A stretch of 20,173 bases of DNA from a virus: the IMG/VR virus record IMGVR_UViG_3300037189_005000, positions 1 to 20,173 of that record; one strand, written 5' to 3'. The notes beneath the pieces were generated by a model that saw nothing but the letters and a program-made list of their open reading frames with translations, was not told where the DNA came from and searched no databases. The position numbers and the translations under genes are program-made. Shown piece after piece: positions 6,214-13,640 of the stretch (the first letter of the stretch is position 1; each line of letters begins with the position of its first letter).

Positions 6214-6822
6214 ATGACAACCGACCCGCGATGGAAATCCCAGCTGGGACAGGACCGCTTCGTGTGGGAGACGCTCGACCGCAAGACCGGCGGGACGTTC
6301 TTCGACATCGGTGCAGGTCATCCCGATCGGATCAGCAACACCGTGGTACTCGAGCGCGGATTCGGCTGGCGCGGCCTGTTGTCGGACATCGAGTACGACA
6401 GGCAGCTGCGCGAGCAGCGCGCCAAGAACAACATCTACCGCGCCGATGCGACGGACATCGACTACGAGGCGCAATGGCTGCGGCTTGCGTCCGACGAGTT
6501 CCGATGGGTCGACTTCCTGTCGCTGGACCTCGAGCCGCCAGACCTGACGGCGCGCGTGTTGCTTCGGATGCCGCTTGACCGCATCCGCTTCCGCATCGCC
6601 TGCGTCGAGCATGACGCGTACCGCGACGGCGAGCGAGGCATCCTGCGCCGCGACATGATGCGGAGCTTTATGGAGTGGAGCGGCTACGTCCGCGTGGCCG
6701 ACATCGTGGTGAATATGCAGACCGAAGACGAGATGATCCAGGCGCATATCGAGGACTGGTGGATCCATCGGGAAAGCGGGCTTGTCGAGAAGGCGCGCGC
6801 GGTGCTTGGAGTCAACGCATGA
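6214..6822 (+). CDS. FkbM-like SAM-dependent methyltransferase
   Basis: The 202-residue protein looks like a compact class I methyltransferase of the FkbM type. SQLGQDRFVWE at residues 9-19 matches the 'sQ.gqD.fv...l' start of the family; TFFDIGAGHPDRISNT (28-43) is the SAM-binding motif I; GWRGLLSDIE (51-60) is the acidic motif II equivalent; RADATD (76-81) and VDFLSLDLEPPD (99-110) match later motifs, and a 'vEHD' follows at 131-134. FkbM-type enzymes mostly O-methylate sugars or small molecules. An AGGAG ribosome site precedes the ATG, and the stop overlaps the next gene (ATGA). Placement between fibre genes and a DNA methyltransferase is unusual; a target on a virion or host glycan is an inference. 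Confidence 0.75.
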   Translation: MTTDPRWKSQLGQDRFVWETLDRKTGGTFFDIGAGHPDRISNTVVLERGFGWRGLLSDIEYDRQLREQRAKNNIYRADATDIDYEAQWLRLASDEFRWVDFLSLDLEPPDLTARVLLRMPLDRIRFRIACVEHDAYRDGERGILRRDMMRSFMEWSGYVRVADIVVNMQTEDEMIQAHIEDWWIHRESGLVEKARAVLGVNA

Positions 6823-7940
6823 AGACAGAACGCGTACCCATCGGCTCGGTGCAGTTCGATCCCGCGAACGTCCGCAGGCACGGCGAGAAGAACCTTGACG
6901 CGATCAAGGCGAGCCTGTCGCGCTTCGGCCAGCAGAAGCCGATCGTGGTCGACGCGGACGGCATCGTTCGCGCCGGCAACGGCACGCTCATGGCTGCGAA
7001 GGCGCTGGGATGGCCAGAGGTGACGATCGTCCGAACTGCGCTCAAGGGCGCGGAGGCGACCGCCTACGCGATCGCGGACAACCGTACCGCGGAGCTTGCA
7101 GAGTGGGACGACGACGCGCTGGCGCAGACGCTTGCGGCGCTCCAGATCGAGGACGAGGAGCTCGCGAAGGTGACGGGCTTTGACGATGCCGACATCGACG
7201 CGATGCTCGCGCCAGACGAGGTGACGGAGGACGAGGTTCCAGAGCCTCCCGTCGATCCGATTACGAAGCCTGGCGACCTTTGGCTCCTCGGGGAACATCG
7301 CCTCCTCTGCGGAGACTCGACGAAGGCTCATGATGTCGCGCGGCTGATGCACAAGCAAACGGCAGATGCAACCATTTCCGATCCGCCATACGGTCTCGGC
7401 TATGAGTATGCAACCCATGACGACTCGGACAACAACGCGAACGCGAGCCTAGTTGCATCGGCGTTCGCCCTAGGATCGAGCTTCATCGTTTGGACGCCAG
7501 GCCAGCAGAACCTCGCGAGAGACATCAATCGTTTCGGAAAGTCCAAGGTGCTCATCTGGTTCAAGAAGTTTGCAGCGATGGGAAACGGACTCGGAGGCGC
7601 GTCCGTATGGGAGCCGATACTAGTTGTCGGGAAGCCGCCGAAACGAGAGCTGAAAACCGATGTGATCGAATGCATGACGGAGCGTCTAGAGGTCGACGGG
7701 AAGCCGCTTCGCAGCCTGCATACTTGTCCGAAACCCGTCGCTTTGTACGCGGGGCTCATCGAGTCTTTCACCGAGCTAGGACAACTGATCCATGAGCCGT
7801 TCTGCGGATCAGGAACGACGCTCATCGCTGCCGAGCAACTTGGTCGTAAGTGCTACGGGATGGAGATAAGTCCCGCCTACTGCGATGTCATCGTGAAGCG
7901 ATGGGAGACTCTGACGGGAAAGAAGGCCACCCGTGGCTAG
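6819..7940 (+). CDS. ParB-like domain fused to an N6-adenine/N4-cytosine DNA methyltransferase
   Basis: The 373-residue protein starts at an ATGA overlap. Residues 1-95 form a ParB/Srx-type domain (VPIGSVQFDPANVRRH, then IVRAGNGTLMAAKALGW at 49-65 and ADNRTAE at 87-93). After an acidic linker (130-147) comes the methyltransferase: LWLLGEHRLLCGDS at 154-167, catalytic motif IV DPPY at 188-191, HTCPKPVAL at 301-309 and SAM-binding FCGSGTT at 328-334. Motif IV before motif I marks the beta class, which contains N6-A and N4-C enzymes. No restriction nuclease adjoins it, so it is probably an orphan methylase acting on phage or host DNA, for example against restriction. ParB-methylase fusions are frequent in phages near terminase. 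The two halves differ in base composition. Confidence 0.88.
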   Translation: MKTERVPIGSVQFDPANVRRHGEKNLDAIKASLSRFGQQKPIVVDADGIVRAGNGTLMAAKALGWPEVTIVRTALKGAEATAYAIADNRTAELAEWDDDALAQTLAALQIEDEELAKVTGFDDADIDAMLAPDEVTEDEVPEPPVDPITKPGDLWLLGEHRLLCGDSTKAHDVARLMHKQTADATISDPPYGLGYEYATHDDSDNNANASLVASAFALGSSFIVWTPGQQNLARDINRFGKSKVLIWFKKFAAMGNGLGGASVWEPILVVGKPPKRELKTDVIECMTERLEVDGKPLRSLHTCPKPVALYAGLIESFTELGQLIHEPFCGSGTTLIAAEQLGRKCYGMEISPAYCDVIVKRWETLTGKKATRG

Positions 7941-8271
7941 ACCGAAGGGAACCGTAAAGCCCGTCGACCTGCGGCAAGTCGAAGCGCTCGCCTCGATGGG
8001 TCTGACGCAGGATGAGATCGCCGCCGTCGTCGGATGCACCTCGCGCACCCTGCGCGCGCGCGCGGATACCCGCGCCGCGCTCACGATCGGCGGTCACAAG
8101 ATTCGCGCGTCGATCCGCCGCTGGCAGTACGAGAAGGCGAAGGAAGGCAACGTCGCCATGCTCATATGGCTCGGCAAGCAGCTGCTCGGCCAGCGCGAAC
8201 GCATCGAGCAGGACATCCGCGAGGAAACGGTTGTAATCGAGCCCATCGCCAAGAGCGGAACCAATGCGTGA
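7933..8271 (+). CDS. terS: Putative small terminase subunit (HTH DNA-binding)
   Basis: The 112-residue protein starts with GTG, overlapping the methyltransferase end by 8 nt. Residues 14-43 are a helix-turn-helix (QVEALASMGLTQDEIAAVVG, then TSRTLRARA), followed by a helical, basic segment with KAKEGNVAMLIWLGKQLLGQ at about 69-88. This N-terminal HTH plus 'A..Gn..m..wl.k..lGw/q.e' is typical of phage TerS-like proteins, which bind the packaging site and present DNA to TerL. It lies directly upstream of, and overlaps, the large terminase gene, which strongly supports this role. The 'terS' name rests on context and architecture rather than a strict family match. Confidence 0.8.
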   Translation: MARPKGTVKPVDLRQVEALASMGLTQDEIAAVVGCTSRTLRARADTRAALTIGGHKIRASIRRWQYEKAKEGNVAMLIWLGKQLLGQRERIEQDIREETVVIEPIAKSGTNA

Positions 8272-9449
8272 GGATCAGGCTTCCCGCCATCGAGAGCGTG
8301 CTGCATGAGTCGCAGCGCGAGGTATACGGGAAGCTCGCGCGCTTCTCGGTTCTCGAGATCGGCCGGCGCTGGGGAAAGACCACGTTCGGCCGCGTGATCT
8401 CCACCTATGACGCGATCCACGGCAAGAAAGTCGGATGGTTTGCCCCGTCGTACAAGTACCTTGCGGAACCCGTCCGTGAGTTTGAGCGCGCGCTAGGGCC
8501 AGTCATCGCCAGGCACGACCGCATAGAGCATCGGATGGAGCTGCGTACGCGCGGCGTGGTCGACTTCTGGACGCTCGAGGATGTCGACGCGGGCCGATCG
8601 CGCGACTATGACCTGGTCGTCATCGACGAGGCGGGAATGGTCGGGCATCTCTTGGACTGCTGGCAGCAGTCGATCCGCGCGACCTTGACCGACCGCAAGG
8701 GCCGCGCGCTGTTCCTCGGCACGCCGAAGGGCAGCGGCGATTTCCATCGGCTCTTCTCCCAGGCAGAGTCGGACGCGTCGGGAGAGTTCCGCGCGTTCCG
8801 CATCGGATCGGCTGCGAACCCGCACCTTGACCCAGCGGAGATCGAAGCCGCGCGGCGGATGCTGCCGGCGCAGGTCTTCGCGCAGGAGTACGAAGGCATA
8901 CCCGCGGAAGACGGCGGGAACCCGTTCGGACTGTCAGCCATCGCGCAATGCGTCGCGCCTATGTCGTCCGATGCGCCTGAGGTCTGGGGCGTGGACCTTG
9001 CGAAGTCGAGCGACTACACCGTCGCCGTGGCGCTCGACGGCGCAGGGCGCGTCTGCAGGCTTGAGCGATGGCAAGCGCCGTGGACGGTCACGCGCGAGAA
9101 GCTGGCGCGGATGCTCGGGCAGCTGCCGGCGCAGATCGACTCGACTGGCGTAGGCGATCCCATCGTCGAGGATCTACGCAAGGTCTGCCGCCGCGCTGAG
9201 GGCTTCAAGTTCTCGAGCGCGACCAAACAGCAGCTCATGGAAGGCCTGCAGATCGCCATCCAGACGGCTGAGGTACGATTTCCCGAAGGCTGGCTCCGCG
9301 CTGAACTGGAGGCCTTTGGCTTCCGATACTCACCACGGGGCGCGGTGCAATACGAGGCAACGGTCGGCCACGACGACGGAGTGTGCGCGCTTGCCCTCGC
9401 GCTCCATGCTCGACGGCAGCGGCGGCCCCTCATCGTGAAGGTCATATGA
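8268..9449 (+). CDS. terL: Large terminase subunit (packaging ATPase/nuclease)
   Basis: From the GTG at 8268 (GTGA overlap with the small subunit) the product is 393 residues. The ATPase half has a Walker A variant GRRWGKTT at 32-39, Walker B DLVVIDEA at 115-122 with catalytic Glu121, and the coupling motif LFLGTPKG at 148-155. The RNase H-like nuclease half has three acidic positions: GVDLA (Asp243), IDSTGVGD (Asp291) and GHDDGV (Asp369/370). This is the normal motor of dsDNA tailed phages: it translocates DNA through the portal and cuts at headful or site. The size is at the compact end of the usual range. The frame is open upstream, but that segment reads against the small terminase and has the composition of an overlap, not a domain. 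Confidence 0.95.
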   Translation: MRIRLPAIESVLHESQREVYGKLARFSVLEIGRRWGKTTFGRVISTYDAIHGKKVGWFAPSYKYLAEPVREFERALGPVIARHDRIEHRMELRTRGVVDFWTLEDVDAGRSRDYDLVVIDEAGMVGHLLDCWQQSIRATLTDRKGRALFLGTPKGSGDFHRLFSQAESDASGEFRAFRIGSAANPHLDPAEIEAARRMLPAQVFAQEYEGIPAEDGGNPFGLSAIAQCVAPMSSDAPEVWGVDLAKSSDYTVAVALDGAGRVCRLERWQAPWTVTREKLARMLGQLPAQIDSTGVGDPIVEDLRKVCRRAEGFKFSSATKQQLMEGLQIAIQTAEVRFPEGWLRAELEAFGFRYSPRGAVQYEATVGHDDGVCALALALHARRQRRPLIVKVI

Positions 9450-12400
9450 GACGACTACTCGACCGAATCAAGCGCGCGTTCAACGAGGACAAGTTCCTGC
9501 AGACCTCGATGCAGATTCTGAGCGGCGACGAAGCCAAGCGCCAGCCGTTCAGCTACCACGCCGCCGTCGCGTCGTACCGATCATGGATCTACGCAGCCGC
9601 AAACCTAAACGCGGTCGCGGTCGCATCGCAGCCGATCCGCCTCTACGTCAGGAAGGGCGGCCGCAAGAGCCTTTGGCGCACGCGCGCGCCTGGCATGAGA
9701 GCGAAGGCCTATCTAGCCGGCGACCTATCCGCGCAGCCGTCGCGTACCGTGATGACCAAGGCCGCAGAGTACGGCGACGACTACGAGGTCGTCACCGAGA
9801 TGCACCCCGTCCTCGATGTACTGAGCAAGTTCAATCAGTACCAGAACGGCTTCGACGCGACCATCCTACGCATCCTGTATACGGAGCTCACGGGCAACGC
9901 GTACATTCATCCCGTCATCGACCGCCAGCTCGGTCGCCCTTCGTCGCTTTGGATCATGCCGTCGCAATGGGTCGAGGTCGTGCCGGGAAAGGTCGAGTTC
10001 GTCGACGGCTATCTCTATGGCGCGACCCGCGATCAGCGGCGTTTTTTCCCTGCCGACGAGGTGATTCACTTCAGGCGGCCGAACCCTGGCGACCTGTACT
10101 ACGGGCTCGGCAAGGCTGAGGCCGCATGGGGCGCGGCGATGCAGAACGAGGCCGTGCATGAGATGGACCTGTCGTTCTTCTCCAACAAGGCGCGTCCCGA
10201 CTACCTGCTGACGTTCAAGGGCGTTGCCGATCCAAACGAGATCGAGCGGCTCGAGGTCCAGATTGACGAGAAGCTGCGCGGCAAGAAGCGCACGGGCCGC
10301 TTCCTGACGATGTCGTCCGATGTCGACCTCAAGCCGATGGGCTTCCCGCCGAAAGACCTGGCAGGCCGCACGGAGATCATCGAGGAGATCGCCGCGGTAT
10401 TCGGCGTGCCTGTCTCGATGCTCAAGGCCAACGACCCGAACCTCGCGTCCGCGCAGGTCGGCTTCGCGTCGTGGCGGTCGAACACGATCCTGCCGCTCCT
10501 GCGGATGGACGAGGAGACGCTGAATCAGTCTCTGCTGCCGCTCTTCGGCATCGAGGACGACGCGTTCCTTGCGTACGACAATCCCGTTCTCGAGGATGAG
10601 CGCTTTGAGTTTGAGCGCGTCCGCGCCGCGGTATCCGCTGGCATGATGACGGTCAACGAGGCGCGCGAGCTGCAGGGGCTCGCCGCTAGCGATGACCCGA
10701 ACGCGGATTCCCTGCTGTTCAACAACCAGCCGCTCGGCGGTCCCGTCCCGCCGCCGCCGGCTGTCCCGTCCTTCTCCCCTGAGCCGCCGTCCGCGCCCGC
10801 CGGCCCCGCCGGGCCGGACGGTGGCGGAGAGGCCACGACACCCGTGGACGAGCCCGTCGCGGAGGTCGGCGTGAAGTCGTTGCAGAATGCGATGCACACG
10901 CTCGGCGCGATCGAAGAGAAGGCGAGCCCCGCCGACTGCGTCTCCGAGAAGATTCCGAAGCTTCTCGACGAGGGCTACCCGCGCGACCAGGCGATCGCCA
11001 TTGCGATTTCCATGTGCGATGCGGGATCGAAGGCGGTGTCCGACATCGACACGAAGCCGCCCGAGACGGTGGCCCGCAACGCGCAGCGCGCGCTCGAGGT
11101 CCGAAGCGAGAAGCCAGACAGCCAGCGCGGCATGACCGAAGTCGGCATCGCGCGCGCGCGCGACCTGGCGAACCGTGCGAATCTGTCGGAGGAGACGATT
11201 CGTCGCATGGCCGCGTACTTTGAGCGGCACGAAGTCGACAAGCAAGGCGAGACATGGGACGAGCAGGGCAAGGGCTGGCAGGCATGGTACGGCTGGGGCG
11301 GCGACGAGGGCTGGGCATGGGCTCGCCGCAAGGTCGAGGAGTTCGACCGCGCGCGCGGCGTGAAGTCTGGCTGCGGCTGCGACCGTGCCAAGGACTTTGC
11401 CGCGGACCTCGACGCGTGCCTCTGCGACGAGGTCGAGACGAAGAACTGCGGCACGGGCGCAGAGGGATTTGAGGACGGCAACACCTGCGGCGGCGGTAGT
11501 GGCGGCGGCGGTGCATCGTCTGGAGGAGACGGAGCATCGAAGCCAGCGTCAGACAAGCCGAAGAAGCCGTCGAGCCGCAAGCCGAAGCAGCCCAAGGCAG
11601 AGGCCGGCAAGCCTCCCGCGGCGGGACTCAAGGAACCGAAGAAGCACGACGTTGCCCTGCCGGTCAATCCCCGCAAGATGAGCATCGACCAGTTTGACGC
11701 TGGTCTGCGCGCGCTCGGATACACCGAGGTCGGAAAGCGCACCGAGAACCCGTACAGCCGCACCGATCGCCGCACCTACTACACGGTGCGCGATGCGGAC
11801 GGCAACACGGCAGAAGTCGAGATGAACGAACTTCTCGGCACGATGTACGCGAACTCGAGCGATCCGAAGCTGCAGGCGGTCACGCCGAAGCCGCGGTCCA
11901 AGTCTGTGTGCGGCTGCGGCTGCGAGTCGGGCGCGTCCATCTCGCAGAAGGCGCTCTGGTCTATGGACGGCGAGCAGCTGCCCGAGATCCACACGAAGGC
12001 GCGCGCGAAGAAGCCCGATGCCGGCGACGAGTTCGAGGAGATCACGGAAGACGAGCGCGCCATCGGCAACGCAGTCGACCGCGTCCTGCAGCGCCAGATT
12101 TCGGCGGTCCTCAAGGAACTCAACGCGTCGACAGCGCCGAGCGCCGAACTGACGCTCAAGGTCGAGTCGCTGCTGAAGAGCGCGAGATGGGACCGCGAGC
12201 TGGTGGCGGCGCTTCGGCCCTACCTGCAGTCGAGCCTCAAGACGGGCATCTCGCTCGGAACGGACACCATCAAGAACTTGGCGACGGCGTTGCCAGACTT
12301 CACGCCAGAGACGGCGAACCTCGACGCGTACGTCGAGTCGGAATCGGTGCGCCTTGCCCGCAACAGCGCGCGCTCGGTCAACCAGTACACCTCCGTGCGC

Positions 12401-12898
12401 GTGTCCAAGATTCTGGGGGACGGCATCCAGAGCGGCGAGACTATCCCCGAACTCGCCACGCGCGTGCAGGAGTGGGCGGGCGAGAAGGGCGACGCAGCGC
12501 GGCAGACGCGCTCAAGGGCTATCACCATCGCCCGCACCGAGGCGCAGCGCGCTACCCGCAAGGCTGAGAGCGAGGCGTGGAAGTCGACGGGGCTGGTGGA
12601 GGGCAAGAAATGGCTCCTCGCGCCTGACCCCTGCGAGTTCTGCCAGGCCGCGTCCGAGCAGTTCGGGCAGAAGTCGGTCGGCATCAACGAGCCGTTCTAC
12701 AAGCAGGGCGACACGCTCACGGGCGCGGACGGCGGGGAGCTGGCGCTTGACTACGAGGCGGTCGACGGGCCGCCGCTGCACCCGAACTGCCGCTGTTCGA
12801 TGCAGCCGGTCCTCGTCGACGACTACGAACAGATCATCAAGGACATGGAAGCGGACGCGGCGAAGATGACGGGTCCGTACACGGAGCCAACGGAATGA
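9446..12898 (+). CDS. Portal protein fused to MuF-like head morphogenesis protein, with inserted domains
   Basis: The 1150-residue protein starts ATGA-overlapped with terL. Residues 1-430 are an HK97-type portal (SYRSWIYAAANLNAVAVA near 43-60, ELTGNAYIHPVI at 147-158, ADEVIHFRRPNP at 203-214, TEIIEEIAAVFGVPVSML at 309-326). A Pro/Gly linker (431-465) follows. Then come a small domain with DCVSEKIPKLLDEGYPRDQA (497-516); a domain with MTEVGIARARDLANR, AAYFERHEVDKQG and WYGWGGDEGW (563-623) seen in other phage head proteins but of unknown function; Cys-rich and Gly/Lys-rich linkers (640-735); an unrecognised domain (737-812); a second CGCGC knot (822-826); and a MuF-type end (866-1125) with ARTEAQR (1029-1035), CEFC (1063-1066) and DGPPLHPNCRC (1107-1117). 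The portal forms the packaging dodecamer; MuF proteins are carried in the head. Portal and MuF are usually separate neighbouring genes. Confidence 0.9.
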   Translation: MRRLLDRIKRAFNEDKFLQTSMQILSGDEAKRQPFSYHAAVASYRSWIYAAANLNAVAVASQPIRLYVRKGGRKSLWRTRAPGMRAKAYLAGDLSAQPSRTVMTKAAEYGDDYEVVTEMHPVLDVLSKFNQYQNGFDATILRILYTELTGNAYIHPVIDRQLGRPSSLWIMPSQWVEVVPGKVEFVDGYLYGATRDQRRFFPADEVIHFRRPNPGDLYYGLGKAEAAWGAAMQNEAVHEMDLSFFSNKARPDYLLTFKGVADPNEIERLEVQIDEKLRGKKRTGRFLTMSSDVDLKPMGFPPKDLAGRTEIIEEIAAVFGVPVSMLKANDPNLASAQVGFASWRSNTILPLLRMDEETLNQSLLPLFGIEDDAFLAYDNPVLEDERFEFERVRAAVSAGMMTVNEARELQGLAASDDPNADSLLFNNQPLGGPVPPPPAVPSFSPEPPSAPAGPAGPDGGGEATTPVDEPVAEVGVKSLQNAMHTLGAIEEKASPADCVSEKIPKLLDEGYPRDQAIAIAISMCDAGSKAVSDIDTKPPETVARNAQRALEVRSEKPDSQRGMTEVGIARARDLANRANLSEETIRRMAAYFERHEVDKQGETWDEQGKGWQAWYGWGGDEGWAWARRKVEEFDRARGVKSGCGCDRAKDFAADLDACLCDEVETKNCGTGAEGFEDGNTCGGGSGGGGASSGGDGASKPASDKPKKPSSRKPKQPKAEAGKPPAAGLKEPKKHDVALPVNPRKMSIDQFDAGLRALGYTEVGKRTENPYSRTDRRTYYTVRDADGNTAEVEMNELLGTMYANSSDPKLQAVTPKPRSKSVCGCGCESGASISQKALWSMDGEQLPEIHTKARAKKPDAGDEFEEITEDERAIGNAVDRVLQRQISAVLKELNASTAPSAELTLKVESLLKSARWDRELVAALRPYLQSSLKTGISLGTDTIKNLATALPDFTPETANLDAYVESESVRLARNSARSVNQYTSVRVSKILGDGIQSGETIPELATRVQEWAGEKGDAARQTRSRAITIARTEAQRATRKAESEAWKSTGLVEGKKWLLAPDPCEFCQAASEQFGQKSVGINEPFYKQGDTLTGADGGELALDYEAVDGPPLHPNCRCSMQPVLVDDYEQIIKDMEADAAKMTGPYTEPTE

Positions 12899-13569
12899 CC
12901 ACGAAGACCAAGGCGCTCGCCGCGGACATCAGCTCGACGGCAAAGGGCTTCACCGCCATCATCACGGCTGAGACGATCGACCGCGACGGCGAGGTGCTGA
13001 TCCCTGGCGGCATGAACTCCGCGACGTTCGAGACAAACCCTGTCCTCTTCTGGAACCACGACTACGAGAAGCCGGTCGGTCGCGCGACCTCGATCAAGCG
13101 GCGAGAGAAAGACATCGTGGCCGATTTCATCTTCGCCAAGCGACCTGACGGCTACTCGGGCGAGTTCTTTCCCGAGGTCGCCGCGGCGCTCGTCGGGCAG
13201 GGAATCGTCAAGGGCGTTTCGGTCGGCTACACCTCAGAGCCAGGCGGCACGCGCCGCGCCAGCGAGGTCGACCGCAAGAAGTACGGCGACGGGGTCCACA
13301 CGGTCTACAGCCGTTGGAAGCTGCTCGAGATCAGCCTTGCGCCGCTGCAGGCGAATCCCGAAGCGCTCATCACCGCGGTAAAGAAGGGCATCGTCAGCCC
13401 CGTCGCGGCAAAGCGGTTTTTCGGCATCGAGCCGCCGCGCCGCGTGTCGATCGTTGTCCCGATGTCGGTAAAGCGCGCGGACTCATCCGCCGCGGCCGCC
13501 AAGCCGATTGACGCAGAAGCCATCATCGCGCGCGAGATCGCTCGAGCGCGTGGACGGCTTTGGTCGTGA
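12895..13569 (+). CDS. HK97-family prohead protease
   Basis: The 224-residue protein begins in an ATGA overlap with the portal-MuF gene. It shows the catalytic elements of the HK97 gp4 family: FWNHDYEKPVGRA with His55, VKGVSVGY with Ser109, and WKLLEISLAPLQANPEA with Glu145. The N-terminal strand (GFTAIITAETIDRDGEVL) and the 'l..gg......np..l.nHd' context are also typical. The C-terminal 50 residues are basic and Ala-rich and may be self-cleaved. The protease assembles inside the prohead and removes the scaffold region of the major capsid protein and often other internal proteins. The next gene is the capsid protein with a long N-terminal region to be removed. Confidence 0.93.
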   Translation: MTTKTKALAADISSTAKGFTAIITAETIDRDGEVLIPGGMNSATFETNPVLFWNHDYEKPVGRATSIKRREKDIVADFIFAKRPDGYSGEFFPEVAAALVGQGIVKGVSVGYTSEPGGTRRASEVDRKKYGDGVHTVYSRWKLLEISLAPLQANPEALITAVKKGIVSPVAAKRFFGIEPPRRVSIVVPMSVKRADSSAAAAKPIDAEAIIAREIARARGRLWS

Positions 13570-13640
13570 GTCCGCGGCGCGCCTACGGAACGCCTGAAAG
13601 CGCGCCTCACGGCAGACCATAGAACGAAACGGAGTCCGAA
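13570..13640 (+). other. Gap before the capsid gene with a short direct repeat
   Basis: This 71-nt gap is one of the few real spaces in the operon. It holds two copies of GCGCGCCT (13577-13584 and 13600-13607, 23 nt apart), each followed by a close ACGG, and a GGAG ribosome site just before the capsid ATG. I see no convincing -35/-10 promoter and no terminator hairpin. Confidence 0.4.

Noticed and set aside
6819-7940. Complete restriction-modification system
   Set aside because: No endonuclease or specificity gene adjoins the methyltransferase; the flanking genes are an FkbM-like enzyme and the terminase.
9866-11245. Long open frame of 459 codons on the minus strand inside the portal-MuF gene
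   Set aside because: Arg/Val/Leu-rich shadow translation caused by high GC and codon bias of the + strand gene; no domain motifs and no ribosome site.
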